Positions 18,313-29,365 of a stretch of DNA of 42,497 nucleotides are shown here, one piece after another. The position numbers and the translations under genes were made by a program. The notes beneath the pieces are model-generated. The model made no database searches and was not told the origin of the DNA. It saw only the letters and a list, made by a program, of their open reading frames with translations. Location: positions 1 through 42,497 of the forward strand of contig JADDQY010000046.1 of NCBI GenBank assembly GCA_016781135.1, written 5' to 3'. Each line of letters opens with the position of its first letter. The first letter of the stretch is position 1. This stretch comes from Actinomycetota bacterium. GTDB taxonomy: Bacteria; Actinomycetota; Acidimicrobiia; Acidimicrobiales; CADCSY01.

Positions 18313-20810
18313 GGGGTGACCAGGTCGGGGTGGGAGGGCACGATCCGGACGGTCAAGCCGTAGCGGCCGGTGCGGTCGCAGGTGAAGCCCCCCCGGTAAC
18401 GGAGGTGATCGTCCTCGACCGGGCCGGCCAGCGCCAGGGTGACCACCGTCGCCGCTTGAAGCTCGTCGTTGCGGCCCACGGGGCCGTGCAGGAGCTGCAC
18501 CTCGACGTCGTCGGGACCGAGGTCACCGAGGGCGACCACCACCTCGACCTCCCGCTCGGTCCCCAGATCGAGCGCGGCGGCGACGGCGTCGAGGGCGTCG
18601 ATGTGCACCCCCTTCCACGAAGCCGCGATCCGCTCCTTCCAAGCGGCCAGGGACCGGGCCCGGGCCCCGTCGGCGGCGGCCAGGAGGTCGGCCCGGGCGG
18701 CGGTCGGCTCGTAGAGCTCCTCGACGTAGTCGCGCACCATCCGGCTCGCCGAGACCTGGGGTCCGAGCGACGCCAGCGACGCCTTGACCCGCTGGGCCCA
18801 ACGACGGGGCACCGGCCCTTCGGTGCGCTCGTAGAACAGAGGCACGATCTGGTCCTCGAGCAGCGAGAAGAGGCTGTCGGTCTCGAGCTGGTCGCGCTTG
18901 GCCAGGTCGTCGACGCCCTCCGCCGAGGAGATGGCCCAGCCGTTCTCGCCGTCGAACATCTCGTCCCACCACCCGTCGAGGACCGAGCAGTTGAGCGACC
19001 CGTTGAGCGCGGCCTTCTCCCCACTGGTGCCGCACGCCTCCAAGGGCCGGCGAGGGTTGTTGAGCCACACGTCGGCGCCCTGATAGAGGGTGCGGGCCAC
19101 GGCGATGTCGTAGTCGGGCACGAACACCACGTGATGGCGCACGTCGGGCTCGGAGGAGAACGACACGATCTGGCGGATCATCTCCTTGCCCAGGTCGTCG
19201 GCGGGATGGGCCTTGCCGGCGAAGACCAGTTGCACCGGTCGCTCGGATGAGGTCAGCAGCGCTCGCAGGCGGTCGGGTTGGGTCAGCAGCAACGTCGCCC
19301 GCTTGTAGGTGGCGAAGCGGCGGGCGAAGCACACGGTGAGGGCCTTGGCATCGAGCACCTCGTCGGCCCAGGAGATGTCGGACCCGTTGAGGCCGCGGTC
19401 CACCAGCGACGCCCGCAGGCGGCGGCGGACGAAGGCCACCAGCCGTTCGCGGCCCTGGTCGCGCACCCGCCACAGCTCCTCGTCACCGAGCTGGCGCACC
19501 GCCGACCAGCGGTCGGGGGCGGCCTCCGGCCAGGTCGGGAGCACGTGACGACCGAGGAGGTCGTCCATCTCCGACGACACCCAGGTGGGGCCGTGCACCC
19601 CGTTGGTGACCGAGCCGATGGGCACCTCCTCGACGGGCACCCCGGGCCACAGGGGCGCGAACATCGACCGGCTCACCTCGCTGTGCAGCTTCGACACCGC
19701 GTTGGAGCGCCCGGCCAGGCGCAGGCCCATCACCGCCATGTTGAACGGCGCGTCCGGAGCCTCGTCGGGCTGATGACCGAGCGCCATGAGGGCGTCGAGG
19801 CCGACCCCGCACTCGCTGGCCCAACCCTCGAAGTACCGGGCCATCAGCGCCCGGGGGAAGCGGTCGATGCCGGCGGGCACCGGCGTGTGGGTGGTGAAGA
19901 TGCTGGCCGCTCGGGTTGCCTCGAGCGCATCGGAGAAGCTCATGCCCGACTCGACGATGAAGCGGCGGATGCGCTCGAGGCCGAGGAACCCGGCGTGGCC
20001 CTCGTTGGTGTGGAACACCTGGGCCGCCTCGCCCACCACCTCCAGGGCCCGCACCCCCCCGATGCCGAGCAGGATCTCCTGGCGCAGCCGGTGCTCGGTG
20101 TCGCCGCCGTAGAGCCGATCGGTGACGGCGCGCCCCTCTGCCTCGTTCTCCTCGACGTCGGCGTCGAGGAGGTACAGACGTACCCGTCCGACCTCGGCCA
20201 GCCAGATCCGGGCGGCCAGCGACCTGCCCGCCAGCTCGACGCTTACCCGGGCGCCATCCACCGGGCGCACGGCCATGGCGAAGGGATCGAGGCTCGGGTA
20301 ACGCTCCTGTTGCCACCCGTCGCCGTTGAGCGACTGGCGGAAGTAGCCGTGGCGGTAGAACAGGCCGACCCCCACCAGTGGGACGCCGAGGTCGCTGGCC
20401 GCCTTGAGATGGTCGCCGGCTAGGACCCCGAGCCCCCCGGAGTACTGGGGCAGGGCCTCGGCCAGCCCGAACTCCGGGGAGAAGTAGGCCACCGAGCGCA
20501 AGGGACTGGCGCTGCGCCCCTGGAACCACCGAGGCCGCTCGCAGTAACGACGGAGGGCATCATGGACCTCTCCGAGGAACGAGCAAAAGCCGGCATCGGC
20601 CTCGAGTTGCGCCAGCCGCTCTCGACCCACCGCGCCGAGCAGCCGCACCGGGTCGTGGCCGCCGAGCTCCCACGCGTCGGGATCGACCCATCGGAACACG
20701 TCGCGGGTGCGCTCGTCCCACGCCCAGCGCAGGTTCGTGGCGAGGTCCTCCAGGCCGGCGAGGGCATCGGGCAGACGGGGGCGGACGGTGAAGCTGTGCA
20801 GCGCCTTCAT
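18282..20810 (-). CDS. glgP: Alpha-glucan phosphorylase (GT35)
   Basis: 842 residues, matching the bacterial 'alpha-glucan family phosphorylase' subgroup, shorter at the N-terminus than animal glycogen phosphorylase and with the DUF3417-like start TVRPRLPDALAGLEDLATNLRWAWDE. It phosphorolyses alpha-1,4-glucan ends to glucose 1-phosphate. PLP would bind Lys599 in ACGTSGEKAALNGSLN. FSPEFGLAEALPQYSGGLGVLAGDHLKAASDLG and VFHTNEGHAGFLGLERIRR are characteristic. ATG at 20810; the frame is open much further upstream, but that region is the antisense of glgE and not glgP-like. TACCGT seven bases before the ATG suggests a leaderless start. It is divergent from glgE across an 88-base gap, so breakdown and synthesis genes share a control region. 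Confidence 0.95.
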   Translation of the reverse strand: MKALHSFTVRPRLPDALAGLEDLATNLRWAWDERTRDVFRWVDPDAWELGGHDPVRLLGAVGRERLAQLEADAGFCSFLGEVHDALRRYCERPRWFQGRSASPLRSVAYFSPEFGLAEALPQYSGGLGVLAGDHLKAASDLGVPLVGVGLFYRHGYFRQSLNGDGWQQERYPSLDPFAMAVRPVDGARVSVELAGRSLAARIWLAEVGRVRLYLLDADVEENEAEGRAVTDRLYGGDTEHRLRQEILLGIGGVRALEVVGEAAQVFHTNEGHAGFLGLERIRRFIVESGMSFSDALEATRAASIFTTHTPVPAGIDRFPRALMARYFEGWASECGVGLDALMALGHQPDEAPDAPFNMAVMGLRLAGRSNAVSKLHSEVSRSMFAPLWPGVPVEEVPIGSVTNGVHGPTWVSSEMDDLLGRHVLPTWPEAAPDRWSAVRQLGDEELWRVRDQGRERLVAFVRRRLRASLVDRGLNGSDISWADEVLDAKALTVCFARRFATYKRATLLLTQPDRLRALLTSSERPVQLVFAGKAHPADDLGKEMIRQIVSFSSEPDVRHHVVFVPDYDIAVARTLYQGADVWLNNPRRPLEACGTSGEKAALNGSLNCSVLDGWWDEMFDGENGWAISSAEGVDDLAKRDQLETDSLFSLLEDQIVPLFYERTEGPVPRRWAQRVKASLASLGPQVSASRMVRDYVEELYEPTAARADLLAAADGARARSLAAWKERIAASWKGVHIDALDAVAAALDLGTEREVEVVVALGDLGPDDVEVQLLHGPVGRNDELQAATVVTLALAGPVEDDHLRYRGGFTCDRTGRYGLTVRIVPSHPDLVTPLELGKVAWG

Positions 20811-20817
20811 GGCGAGG

Positions 20818-20823
20818 ACGGTA
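20818..20823 (-). promoter_or_regulatory. Possible -10 element (TACCGT) for leaderless glgP
   Basis: Read on the minus strand, TACCGT ends seven bases before the glgP ATG, and no ribosome-binding site lies in the gap. It sits in the 88-base region between divergent glgP and glgE (20811-20898). No clear -35 element. Confidence 0.42.
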
Positions 20824-20898
20824 GTTGCGTGCACCGGGGAAGGCCCACCGACGGGCGCTGGGTTTCCTCGCGCCTGTCGACCTGGTAGGGCTGTAGGG

Positions 20899-22829
20899 GT
20901 GTTGCCCCGCATCGTCATCGACGACCTCCGACCGCGTACCCCCACCGGGGCCTTCCCGGCCAAGGCGACGGCGGGCGAGGCGGTGGACGTGTCGGCCGAC
21001 ATCTTCACCGACGGCCACGACCTCCTCGCCGCCCGAGCCCTTGCTCGGCGAACCGGGACCGGGCGCTGGCACCAGGCGGTGCCGTTGGTGCACCTGGGCA
21101 ACGATCGGTGGCAGGGGACGGTCCGCTTCGAAGAGCTCGGCGACCACGAGGTGGTGGTGGAGGCGTGGACCGACCGCTTCGCCACCTGGCGGCGCGACAC
21201 GATCGTCAAGGCGGGAGCCGGCCAGGACGTGACCACCGAGCTGGAGGAAGGAGCCCGGCTCCTGGAGGCGCTGGCCCCGACGGTCGACGCGAAGCGCCGA
21301 AGCCTGGTCGCCGACGCGGTTGAGGCCCTCCGCCGCCACGCCTGCAGCGTCGAGGTCCGACTCAACGCCGGCCTGGACGACGCCGTTGCCGCCGCCGTAG
21401 CCGGCATCGTCCCCCGGGGCGAGGTCACCACTGCTCCCCCGCTCCCGGTGTGGGTCGACCGACACCGGGCGCTGTTCGGGGCCTGGTACGAGCTGTTCCC
21501 CCGCTCCGAAGGTGGCCTCGCCGGGGTCACCAAGCGCCTGGCCACCATCGCCGACCTGGGCTTCGACGTCGTGTACCTGCCGCCGGTGCACCCGATCGGG
21601 CGCAGCCACCGCAAGGGCCCCGACAACACCCTCGAGGCCGGTCCCACCGACGTGGGCAGCCCGTGGGCCATCGGGGCCGAGGAGGGTGGCCACACCGCCT
21701 TGCACCCCGACCTCGGCAGCTTCGACGACTTCGACGCCATGGTGGCCGAGGCCGAGGCCCAGGGCATGGAGATCGCCCTCGACTACGCCCTTCAGTGCTC
21801 CCCCGACCACCCCTGGGTGCGCGACCACCCGGCCTGGTTCCACCACCGCCCCGACGGCACCATCCGTCACGCGGAGAACCCGCCGAAGAAGTACCAGGAC
21901 ATCTACCCCATCAACTTCTGGCCGGCGGACGAGCACGAGCGAGTGGCGCTGTGGGAGGCGTGCCGCGACATCCTGCTGTTCTGGATCGGCCACGGGGTGC
22001 GGATCTTCCGGGTCGACAACCCCCACACCAAGCCCATCGCCTTCTGGGCGTGGGTGATCCCCGAGATCCAACGCCAGGACCCCGACGTGCTGTTCCTCGC
22101 CGAAGCGTTCACCAGGCCCAAGGTGATGGCGAAGCTGGCCGAGGTGGGCTTCACCCAGAGCTACACCTACTTCACCTGGCGGACGACCAAGACCGAGCTC
22201 GCCGAGTACGTCACCCAGCTGAGCGGGGGGCCGACGGCCGACTTCATGCGCCCCAACTTCTGGCCCAACACCCCCGACATCCTCTCGGGCCCCCTGCGCA
22301 ACGGCACGCCGGCGGCGTTCCGGCTGCGGTTGGTGCTCGCCGCCACCCTGGTCCCGAGCTACGGCATCTACCGGGGTTACGAGTGGTGCGAGAACGAGCC
22401 TCAGAGCGACACCAACGAGGAGTACCGGCACTCGGAGAAGTACGAGCTGAAGGACCGGAGCTGGGACGACGACGCCCCTCTGGCGCCGCTGATCCGGGCG
22501 CTCAACGGGATCCGCCGCCGCCATCCCGGGCTGCAGCGCCTGCGGGGCACCCGCTTCCACCCGAGCGGCAACGACCAGATCCTCGCGTACTCCAGGGTGA
22601 GCGACGACGGCGACGACGTGGTGCTGTGCGTGGTCAACCTCGATCCCTACCACGCTCGAGAAGACGTCCTCACCCTCGACCTGACCGCGCTCGGGCTCTC
22701 GTGGACCGAGCCCTTCGAAGCCCACGACGAGCTGACCGGCGCCACCTACACCTGGCAAGGGGCCCACCCCTACGTCCGCCTCGATCCGGCGGAGCATCCC
22801 GGGCACGTCTTCCACCTGCGGGCCGGCGC

Positions 22830-22833
<4 letters not shown>
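20899..22833 (+). CDS. glgE: Alpha-1,4-glucan:maltose-1-phosphate maltosyltransferase (GlgE)
   Basis: GH13_3 enzyme that elongates linear alpha-glucan with maltose from alpha-maltose 1-phosphate. 644 residues. An N-terminal beta-domain (IVIDDLRPRTPTGAFPAKATAGE) is followed by a helical insert and the TIM barrel (YELFPRSEGGLAGVTKRLAT, LPPVHPIGRSHRKGPDN). Catalytic residues by motif: Asp373 in FRVDNPHTKP, Glu402 in FLAEAFTRPK and Asp460 in NTPDILSG; spacings of 29 and 58 match characterised GlgE. GTG start at 20899 with TAGGG eight bases before it; upstream extension of the frame is antisense to glgP and not homologous. The stop overlaps the treS start (GTGA), giving the pathway order glgE-treS-pep2-glgB. 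Confidence 0.96.
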
Positions 22834-24532
<1,699 letters not shown>

Positions 24533-24536
<4 letters not shown>

Positions 24537-25867
24537 TCGCCCCCGAGGCGCTCGCTTCGGCACTGGCCGGCTACCTGCCCCGCCAGCGATGGTTCGCCGG
24601 ATCCGCCGACGAGACCGCCGAGCTCACCGTGGCCTCGGTGGAGTCGCTGTGCGTCTCCGGGTGGCCGGCTTTGCTCCAGGTCCTCGTCCAGGCCCGGCTT
24701 CCCGGCGGGGAAGTGCCGACCTACCAAGTGGTCATCGGCTTGCGCCCGGCCGACAGTTGGGAGGCGTTCTTGGACGGCAAGCCCGAAGCCGTCATCGGCG
24801 AACTCGACAGTGACCTGGGGCGGGCGCTGGCCTACGACGCCGCCCTCGACCCGGAGCTGGCTGTGGCTTTGTTGCACCACGTGGCTCCCCACGAGAAGGT
24901 CGAGCGGGCTCGCTACCTCGGTGCCGACCAGTCGAACACCTCGGTGGTGTTCGACGAACGGCTCATCATGAAGCTTTTCCGGCGCCTGGCGGCCGGCCCC
25001 AACCCCGACGCCGAGATCACCCGAGCGCTGGTCGAGGCCGGCTTCAGCAACGTGGCCGAGCCGGTGGCCGAGTGGCGGGGTGACGAGGGCGACTACGCCG
25101 TGGTCAACCAGTTCCTCGTCGGCGGCGCCGACGGGTTCTTGCTGGCGCTGACCTCGCTGCGAGATCTCTACGACCGCCGTTGCCCCCCGGTCGAGGCCGG
25201 GGGGGACTTCGCCTTCGACGCCTGGCGCCTGGGGGCGATGACCGCCGAGATGCATCTGGCACTGGCCCGAGCCTTCGGGGCCACCCCCGGCGACGCCGGG
25301 CGGTGGGCCGACGACATGGAGCGCCAGCTCGAGCGGGTGCGCCTCGAGCCGAGCCTGGTCGAGGGGGCCCGACGGGTCTACCAGCACCTGCGCGACCTGA
25401 AGGATCCTGGGCCGGCCATCCGCGTGCACGGCGACTACCACCTGGGTCAGGTGATGCGCACCGACACCGGCTGGTACGTGCTCGACTTCGAGGGCGAGCC
25501 AGACCGGCCCCTCGAAGAGCGTCGCCGCCCATCGTCTCCACTGCGCGACGTGGCCGGGCTCGTCCGCTCCTTGCACTACGCCCCGCAGGTGGCCCTCCAG
25601 GAGTGGGGGCCCGAACCCGACGGCGAGCTCCGCGAGCTGGCCGACGCCTGGGAGCGGCGCAACGCCGACGCCTTCCTCGACGGCTACCTGTCGACGAACG
25701 GCGTCGCTTCCGTGCTCCCCGCCGTCGACGCCGACCGCCGCCTCGTGCAGGCCGCCTTCGAGCTGGACAAGGCCATCTACGAGGTGGGCTACGAGCAGTC
25801 GCACCGCCCCGAGTGGGTGGAGATCCCTCTCGCCGCCGTCCATCGCATCCTGGAGGCAAGCCGATGA
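24533..25867 (+). CDS. pep2: Maltokinase (Pep2/Mak)
   Basis: ATP-dependent kinase making maltose 1-phosphate for GlgE. 444 residues. The N-terminal cap domain starts LASALAGYLPRQRWFAGSADE; the kinase fold shows DQSNTSVVFDERLIMKLFRRL (nucleotide-binding lysine region), catalytic Asp301 in VHGDYHLGQV, and Asp318 in VLDFEGEPDRPLEERR (metal ligand). This is the aminoglycoside-phosphotransferase-like fold of known maltokinases. ATG overlaps the treS TGA. The TGA of pep2 overlaps the ATG of a 24-codon ORF, which in turn overlaps glgB. Confidence 0.95.
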
Positions 25868-25938
25868 CCGTTCCTTCCTCCGGCGTTCCCCGTCGCATCC
25901 ACCGTGCTCGGCACTTCCCGTCCGACCGAGAACGATGA
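25864..25938 (+). CDS. 24-codon ORF linking pep2 and glgB by start/stop overlaps
   Basis: Starts with ATG inside the pep2 TGA (ATGA, 25864-25867) and ends with TGA at 25936-25938, which overlaps the glgB ATG at 25935. The peptide is MTVPSSGVPRRIHRARHFPS followed by four charged residues: basic, with no recognisable domain. The double overlap is what a translational relay would look like: ribosomes finishing pep2 could restart here and then at glgB. It may instead be chance between two genes. No separate ribosome-binding site is obvious for it. Confidence 0.4.
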   Translation: MTVPSSGVPRRIHRARHFPSDRER

Positions 25939-28151
25939 AGGCTCGCGCTGGCGACGCCGTGCAGATCGACCTCGACCGGCTGGTCGCGGGCGAGCACCGG
26001 GACCCACACGAGGTGCTCGGCGCCCACCCCGGCAACGGCAACGGTCCGGCCACCGTGGTGCGGGGCTACCGCCCGGACGCCAGCGAGATGCTCCTCGTGC
26101 TCGACGACGGCGCCACCCACCCCATGGCCCGGGTCCACGACGCCGGCGTGTTCGCCGTCGAGGTGCCCGTCGAGGCCGTCGGCGCCTACCGCCTGGAGGT
26201 GCGCTACCCCGACGGGCAGCGGTTCGTGCTCGACGACCCCTACCGGTTCTGGCCCACGATCGGGGAGCTCGACCTGCACCTGTTCGGCGAAGGGCGCCAC
26301 GAGGAGCTGTGGCGGATGCTGGGGGCGCACGTGCGCACCCACGAGGGCGCCAGGGGGACGTCGTTCGCGGTGTGGGCACCATCGGCGAGGGCGGTCCGGG
26401 TGGTGGGGAGCTTCAACGGTTGGGACGGGCGCCTCCACCCGATGCGCGCTCTGGGGGCGAGCGGCGTGTGGGAGCTGTTCGTCCCGGGGGTAGAGCAGGG
26501 CACGCGCTACAAGTTCGAGATCCTCACCCCAGCCGGCCACCTCCGCCTGAAGGCCGACCCGATGGCCTTCTCGGCCGAGGTCCCGCCCGGCACTGCCAGC
26601 GTGGTGGTGGAGTCGGACTACCGCTGGGGCGACGCCGACTGGCTGGAGCAGCGACGCACCACCGATCCCCTGCACCGTCCGCTGTCGATCTACGAGGTCC
26701 ACCTCGGCTCGTGGCGTCAGGTGCCCGAGGAGGGCAACCGTCCCCTGACCTACCGGGAGCTGGCTACCGAGCTGGTCGACTACGTGGCCGATCACGGCTT
26801 CACCCACGTGGAGCTGCTCCCGGTAGCCGAGCACCCCTACGCCCCGTCGTGGGGCTACCAGGTCTCGAGCTACTTCGCCCCCACCGCCCGGTTCGGCTCG
26901 CCCGACGACTTCCGCGCCCTCGTCGATGCCTTCCACGCCCGCGGCATCGGGGTCATCGTCGACTGGGTGCCGGCGCACTTCCCCAAGGACGACTGGGCCC
27001 TCGCCCGCTTCGACGGCACTGCCCTCTACGAGCACGAAGACCCCCGCCAGGGCGAGCACCCCGACTGGGGGACCCTGGTGTTCAACTTCGGGCGCAACGA
27101 GGTGCGCAACTTCCTCATCGCCAGCGGCCGCTACTGGGTCGACGAGTTGCACCTCGACGGCCTCCGAGTCGACGCCGTCGCCTCGATGCTGTACCTGGAC
27201 TACTCCCGCAAGGAGGGCGAGTGGGTGCCCAACCGCCACGGTGGCCGGGAGAACCTCGAGGCGGTGTCGTTCCTCCAGGAGTTCAACACCCTCATGCACG
27301 GTCGCCACCCCGGCGTCCTCACCATCGCCGAGGAGTCCACCGCCTGGCCGGGAGTGAGCCGGCCCGTCTACGTGGGCGGGCTCGGCTTCGGCCACAAGTG
27401 GAACATGGGCTGGATGCACGACACCCTCGAGTACTTCTCGAAGGACTCCATCCACCGTCGTTTCCACCACCATCTCCTCACCTTCGGGCTGCTCTACGCC
27501 TTCAGCGAGAACTTCGTGCTGCCGCTCTCCCACGACGAGGTGGTGCACGGCAAGGGCTCCCTGCTCGGCAAGATGCCGGGCGACGCCTGGCGGCAGCTGG
27601 CCAACCTGCGGTCGCTGTTCGGGTGGATGTGGGCGCATCCGGGCAAGCAGCTGTTGTTCATGGGCGGCGAGCTGGCCCAGCGCCGGGAGTGGGCCTCGGA
27701 GCGCAGCCTCGACTGGCACCTGCTCGCCGACCCCGGCCACGCCGGGGTGCAGGCCCTCGTGCGCGAGCTCAACCGGCTGCACCGCGACGAGCCGGCCCTG
27801 TGGAGCGGCGACTTCGATCCTTCCGGCTTCCACTGGATCGACGCCAACGACGCCGACCAGAGCTGCTTCTCGTTCCTTCGCCTCCCGGTGGGCAGCGAGG
27901 CGGGCGGGAGGCCGGTGGCGTGCCTGGCGAACCTGACGCCCATCCCCCGCTACGGCTACCGGGTGGGCCTGCCCCTGGGCGGTCGCTGGGAGGTGCTGCT
28001 GAACACCGACGCCACCTGCTTCGCCGGCAGCGGCACCGACGTGGGCCCCGTGCTCGAGGCCGAGGAGCGCCCGTGGCACGGGGAGGAGCACTCCGCCGTG
28101 CTCACCCTGCCCCCCCTCGGCGTGGTGTGGCTGGCGCCCATCTCGCAGTAG
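25935..28151 (+). CDS. glgB: 1,4-alpha-glucan branching enzyme (GlgB)
   Basis: Cuts alpha-1,4 chains and rejoins them as alpha-1,6 branches. 738 residues. An N1 domain (DPHEVLGAHP), a CBM48 domain (FAVWAPSARAVRVVGSFNGWDG) and the GH13_9 barrel are all present. Catalytic residues: Asp413 in LRVDAVASML, Glu466 in TIAEESTAW and Asp534 in LSHDEVVHGKGS; spacings of 53 and 68 equal those of E. coli GlgB. It completes the GlgE route. The ATG overlaps the 24-codon ORF; the site GAGAACG just upstream is a weak ribosome-binding site, consistent with coupled initiation. Followed by a strong hairpin at 28169-28194. Confidence 0.97.
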   Translation: MKARAGDAVQIDLDRLVAGEHRDPHEVLGAHPGNGNGPATVVRGYRPDASEMLLVLDDGATHPMARVHDAGVFAVEVPVEAVGAYRLEVRYPDGQRFVLDDPYRFWPTIGELDLHLFGEGRHEELWRMLGAHVRTHEGARGTSFAVWAPSARAVRVVGSFNGWDGRLHPMRALGASGVWELFVPGVEQGTRYKFEILTPAGHLRLKADPMAFSAEVPPGTASVVVESDYRWGDADWLEQRRTTDPLHRPLSIYEVHLGSWRQVPEEGNRPLTYRELATELVDYVADHGFTHVELLPVAEHPYAPSWGYQVSSYFAPTARFGSPDDFRALVDAFHARGIGVIVDWVPAHFPKDDWALARFDGTALYEHEDPRQGEHPDWGTLVFNFGRNEVRNFLIASGRYWVDELHLDGLRVDAVASMLYLDYSRKEGEWVPNRHGGRENLEAVSFLQEFNTLMHGRHPGVLTIAEESTAWPGVSRPVYVGGLGFGHKWNMGWMHDTLEYFSKDSIHRRFHHHLLTFGLLYAFSENFVLPLSHDEVVHGKGSLLGKMPGDAWRQLANLRSLFGWMWAHPGKQLLFMGGELAQRREWASERSLDWHLLADPGHAGVQALVRELNRLHRDEPALWSGDFDPSGFHWIDANDADQSCFSFLRLPVGSEAGGRPVACLANLTPIPRYGYRVGLPLGGRWEVLLNTDATCFAGSGTDVGPVLEAEERPWHGEEHSAVLTLPPLGVVWLAPISQ

Positions 28152-28168
28152 CCGGGCATTCGAGACCC

Positions 28169-28194
28169 TGGTGGAGGATCGACATCCTCCACCA
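28169..28194. terminator. Perfect 11-bp hairpin, bidirectional terminator between glgB and the SRPBCC gene
   Basis: The left arm TGGTGGAGGAT (28169-28179) and right arm ATCCTCCACCA (28184-28194) flank the loop CGAC. It lies 18 bases after the glgB stop and 16 bases before the stop of the convergent SRPBCC gene. There is no T-run, so it may be a hairpin-only terminator. The stem is perfect. Confidence 0.7.
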
Positions 28195-28209
28195 TCCCGG
28201 CGAGGGGGC

Positions 28210-28620
28210 TCAGCCCGACTCGATCCGCTGCTTCAGACGGGTCAGGTTCCGGCGCCAGATGGTGCCGAGGATCGGTGTCGCCAGGCGCCAGGGGAAGCCG
28301 AGGCGCTCCTCCCAGGTGAAGCGGGTGCGCTCGCCTCGATCCAGCCGCTCGAGGGTGAAGCGACCGGTGCCGGGCACGACGCCGGAGTGGCGGACGCCGA
28401 TCAGGTGCCCCTCCTCCCACTCGGTGACCTCTATCCGGTCGGTCAGGCGGAACGGGCCCACCCGGGTGTCGCACTCGAAGCTCGTGCCCACCCCCCGGCG
28501 CTGCGCCGAGGTGAAGCGGATGGCGTCGGCGTCGGCCATCCACTCCGCATGGGTGTCGAGGGCGGCGAGGTGGGGCCAGACCGCTTGCGGTCGGGCGTCG
28601 ATCGTCGTGGTTACCCTCAC
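28210..28620 (-). CDS. SRPBCC-family (polyketide cyclase/START-like) protein
   Basis: 136 residues with the SRPBCC layout: VTTTIDARPQAVWPHLAALDTHAEWMADADAIRF at the start, central strands CDTRVGPFRLTDRIEVTEWEEGHLIGVRH, and the C-terminal helix PILGTIWRRNLTRLKQRIE. These proteins bind hydrophobic ligands; the ligand here is unknown. GTG start overlapping the TGA of the UdgX gene (GTGA), so they are likely coupled. The two have no obvious shared biochemistry. Confidence 0.85.
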   Translation of the reverse strand: MRVTTTIDARPQAVWPHLAALDTHAEWMADADAIRFTSAQRRGVGTSFECDTRVGPFRLTDRIEVTEWEEGHLIGVRHSGVVPGTGRFTLERLDRGERTRFTWEERLGFPWRLATPILGTIWRRNLTRLKQRIESG

Positions 28621-29291
28621 GGGCGGCCCTCGCCCGCGGTTGCCCGGTCATCGCCCTCGAGCACCGAGGCGGCCACCGAGAGATCGGCGATGAAGCCGTC
28701 CATGGCCCGCTCTCGCTCGTCGTCACCCTGGCTCCGCAGAATCGACGACGGGTGCACGGTGGCGAGCACGTACGGCGCCAGGGAGGACTCGACGAAGCGG
28801 CCGCGGTCGCGCGTCACCCGGAAGCTCCGGCCGAGCAGCGACGTGGCCGCGGTGGCACCGAGCGCCACCAGCACCGTGGGTCGCACCAGCGCCAGCTCGG
28901 CCTCGAGCCATGGGCGGCAGGCGGCCTGCTCGGCGGCGTTCGGGGTCTGGTGCAAGCGGCGCTTGCCCCGTGGCGTCCACTTGAAGTGCTTGACCACGTT
29001 CGTAGCGTAGGCCCGCTCCCTGGTGATCCCAGCGGCGCGCAAGCCCCGGTCGAGGACCTTGCCGGCGGGGCCGACGAAGGGAGCTCCCTCCAGGTCTTCT
29101 CGATCCCCCGGCTGTTCGCCCACGAGCATCAGCTCGGCGTCGGGCGGGCCGGCACCGAACACCGTCTGGGTCCCCCGCCGCCACAGGTCACAGGCCTGGC
29201 ACCCGGCCGCCGCGGCAACGAGGTCGGCCAGGCTGGCGCCCTCGGGCACCGGCGCCGAGGTCGAGGTGGTTTGGTCGGGCGGAAGCGGCAT
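28617..29291 (-). CDS. udgX: UdgX-type uracil-DNA glycosylase superfamily protein
   Basis: 224 residues. The first two Fe-S cysteines are in CQACDL (Cys31, Cys34); MLVGEQPGDREDLEGAPFVGPAGKVLDRGL is the family motif. NVVKHFKWTPRGKRRLHQTP is diagnostic for UdgX: the KRRxH loop carries the His (here His114) that forms a covalent bond to uracil-DNA in Mycobacterium smegmatis UdgX (His109, known). VATVHPSSILR is motif 3. A 4Fe-4S cluster and tight uracil binding are therefore expected. The role is presumed in DNA repair or damage sensing. A separate Ung-type glycosylase is not in the window. Downstream SRPBCC gene overlaps by four bases. Confidence 0.9.
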   Translation of the reverse strand: MPLPPDQTTSTSAPVPEGASLADLVAAAAGCQACDLWRRGTQTVFGAGPPDAELMLVGEQPGDREDLEGAPFVGPAGKVLDRGLRAAGITRERAYATNVVKHFKWTPRGKRRLHQTPNAAEQAACRPWLEAELALVRPTVLVALGATAATSLLGRSFRVTRDRGRFVESSLAPYVLATVHPSSILRSQGDDERERAMDGFIADLSVAASVLEGDDRATAGEGRP

Positions 29292-29353
29292 GGAGACGGG
29301 CTACCCGCTAACCGCCCACGACAGCCGGTCCGGTCGTGCACGAACGGGGGGAA

Positions 29354-29359
29354 TAGCAT
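29354..29359 (+). promoter_or_regulatory. Possible -10 element (TAGCAT) for leaderless moaE
   Basis: TAGCAT fits TANNNT and ends six bases before the ATG at 29366. The gap from the divergent UdgX start is 74 bases. No Shine-Dalgarno sequence between it and the ATG. Tentative. Confidence 0.45.
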
Positions 29360-29365
29360 GGGACG

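Noticed and set aside
20811..21767. Upstream extension of glgP to give 1161 residues
   Set aside because: The extra N-terminus is antisense to glgE and not phosphorylase-like; the family start begins at MKALHSFTVRP.
20560..22815. Minus-strand open frame of about 750 codons opposite glgE
   Set aside because: It mirrors the codon structure of glgE in GC-rich DNA; its translation is low-complexity and matches no family, while glgE is complete.
25104..28091. Minus-strand open frame of about 995 codons opposite pep2 and glgB
   Set aside because: It spans the ends of two real genes and encodes Val/Gly/His-rich sequence without domains.
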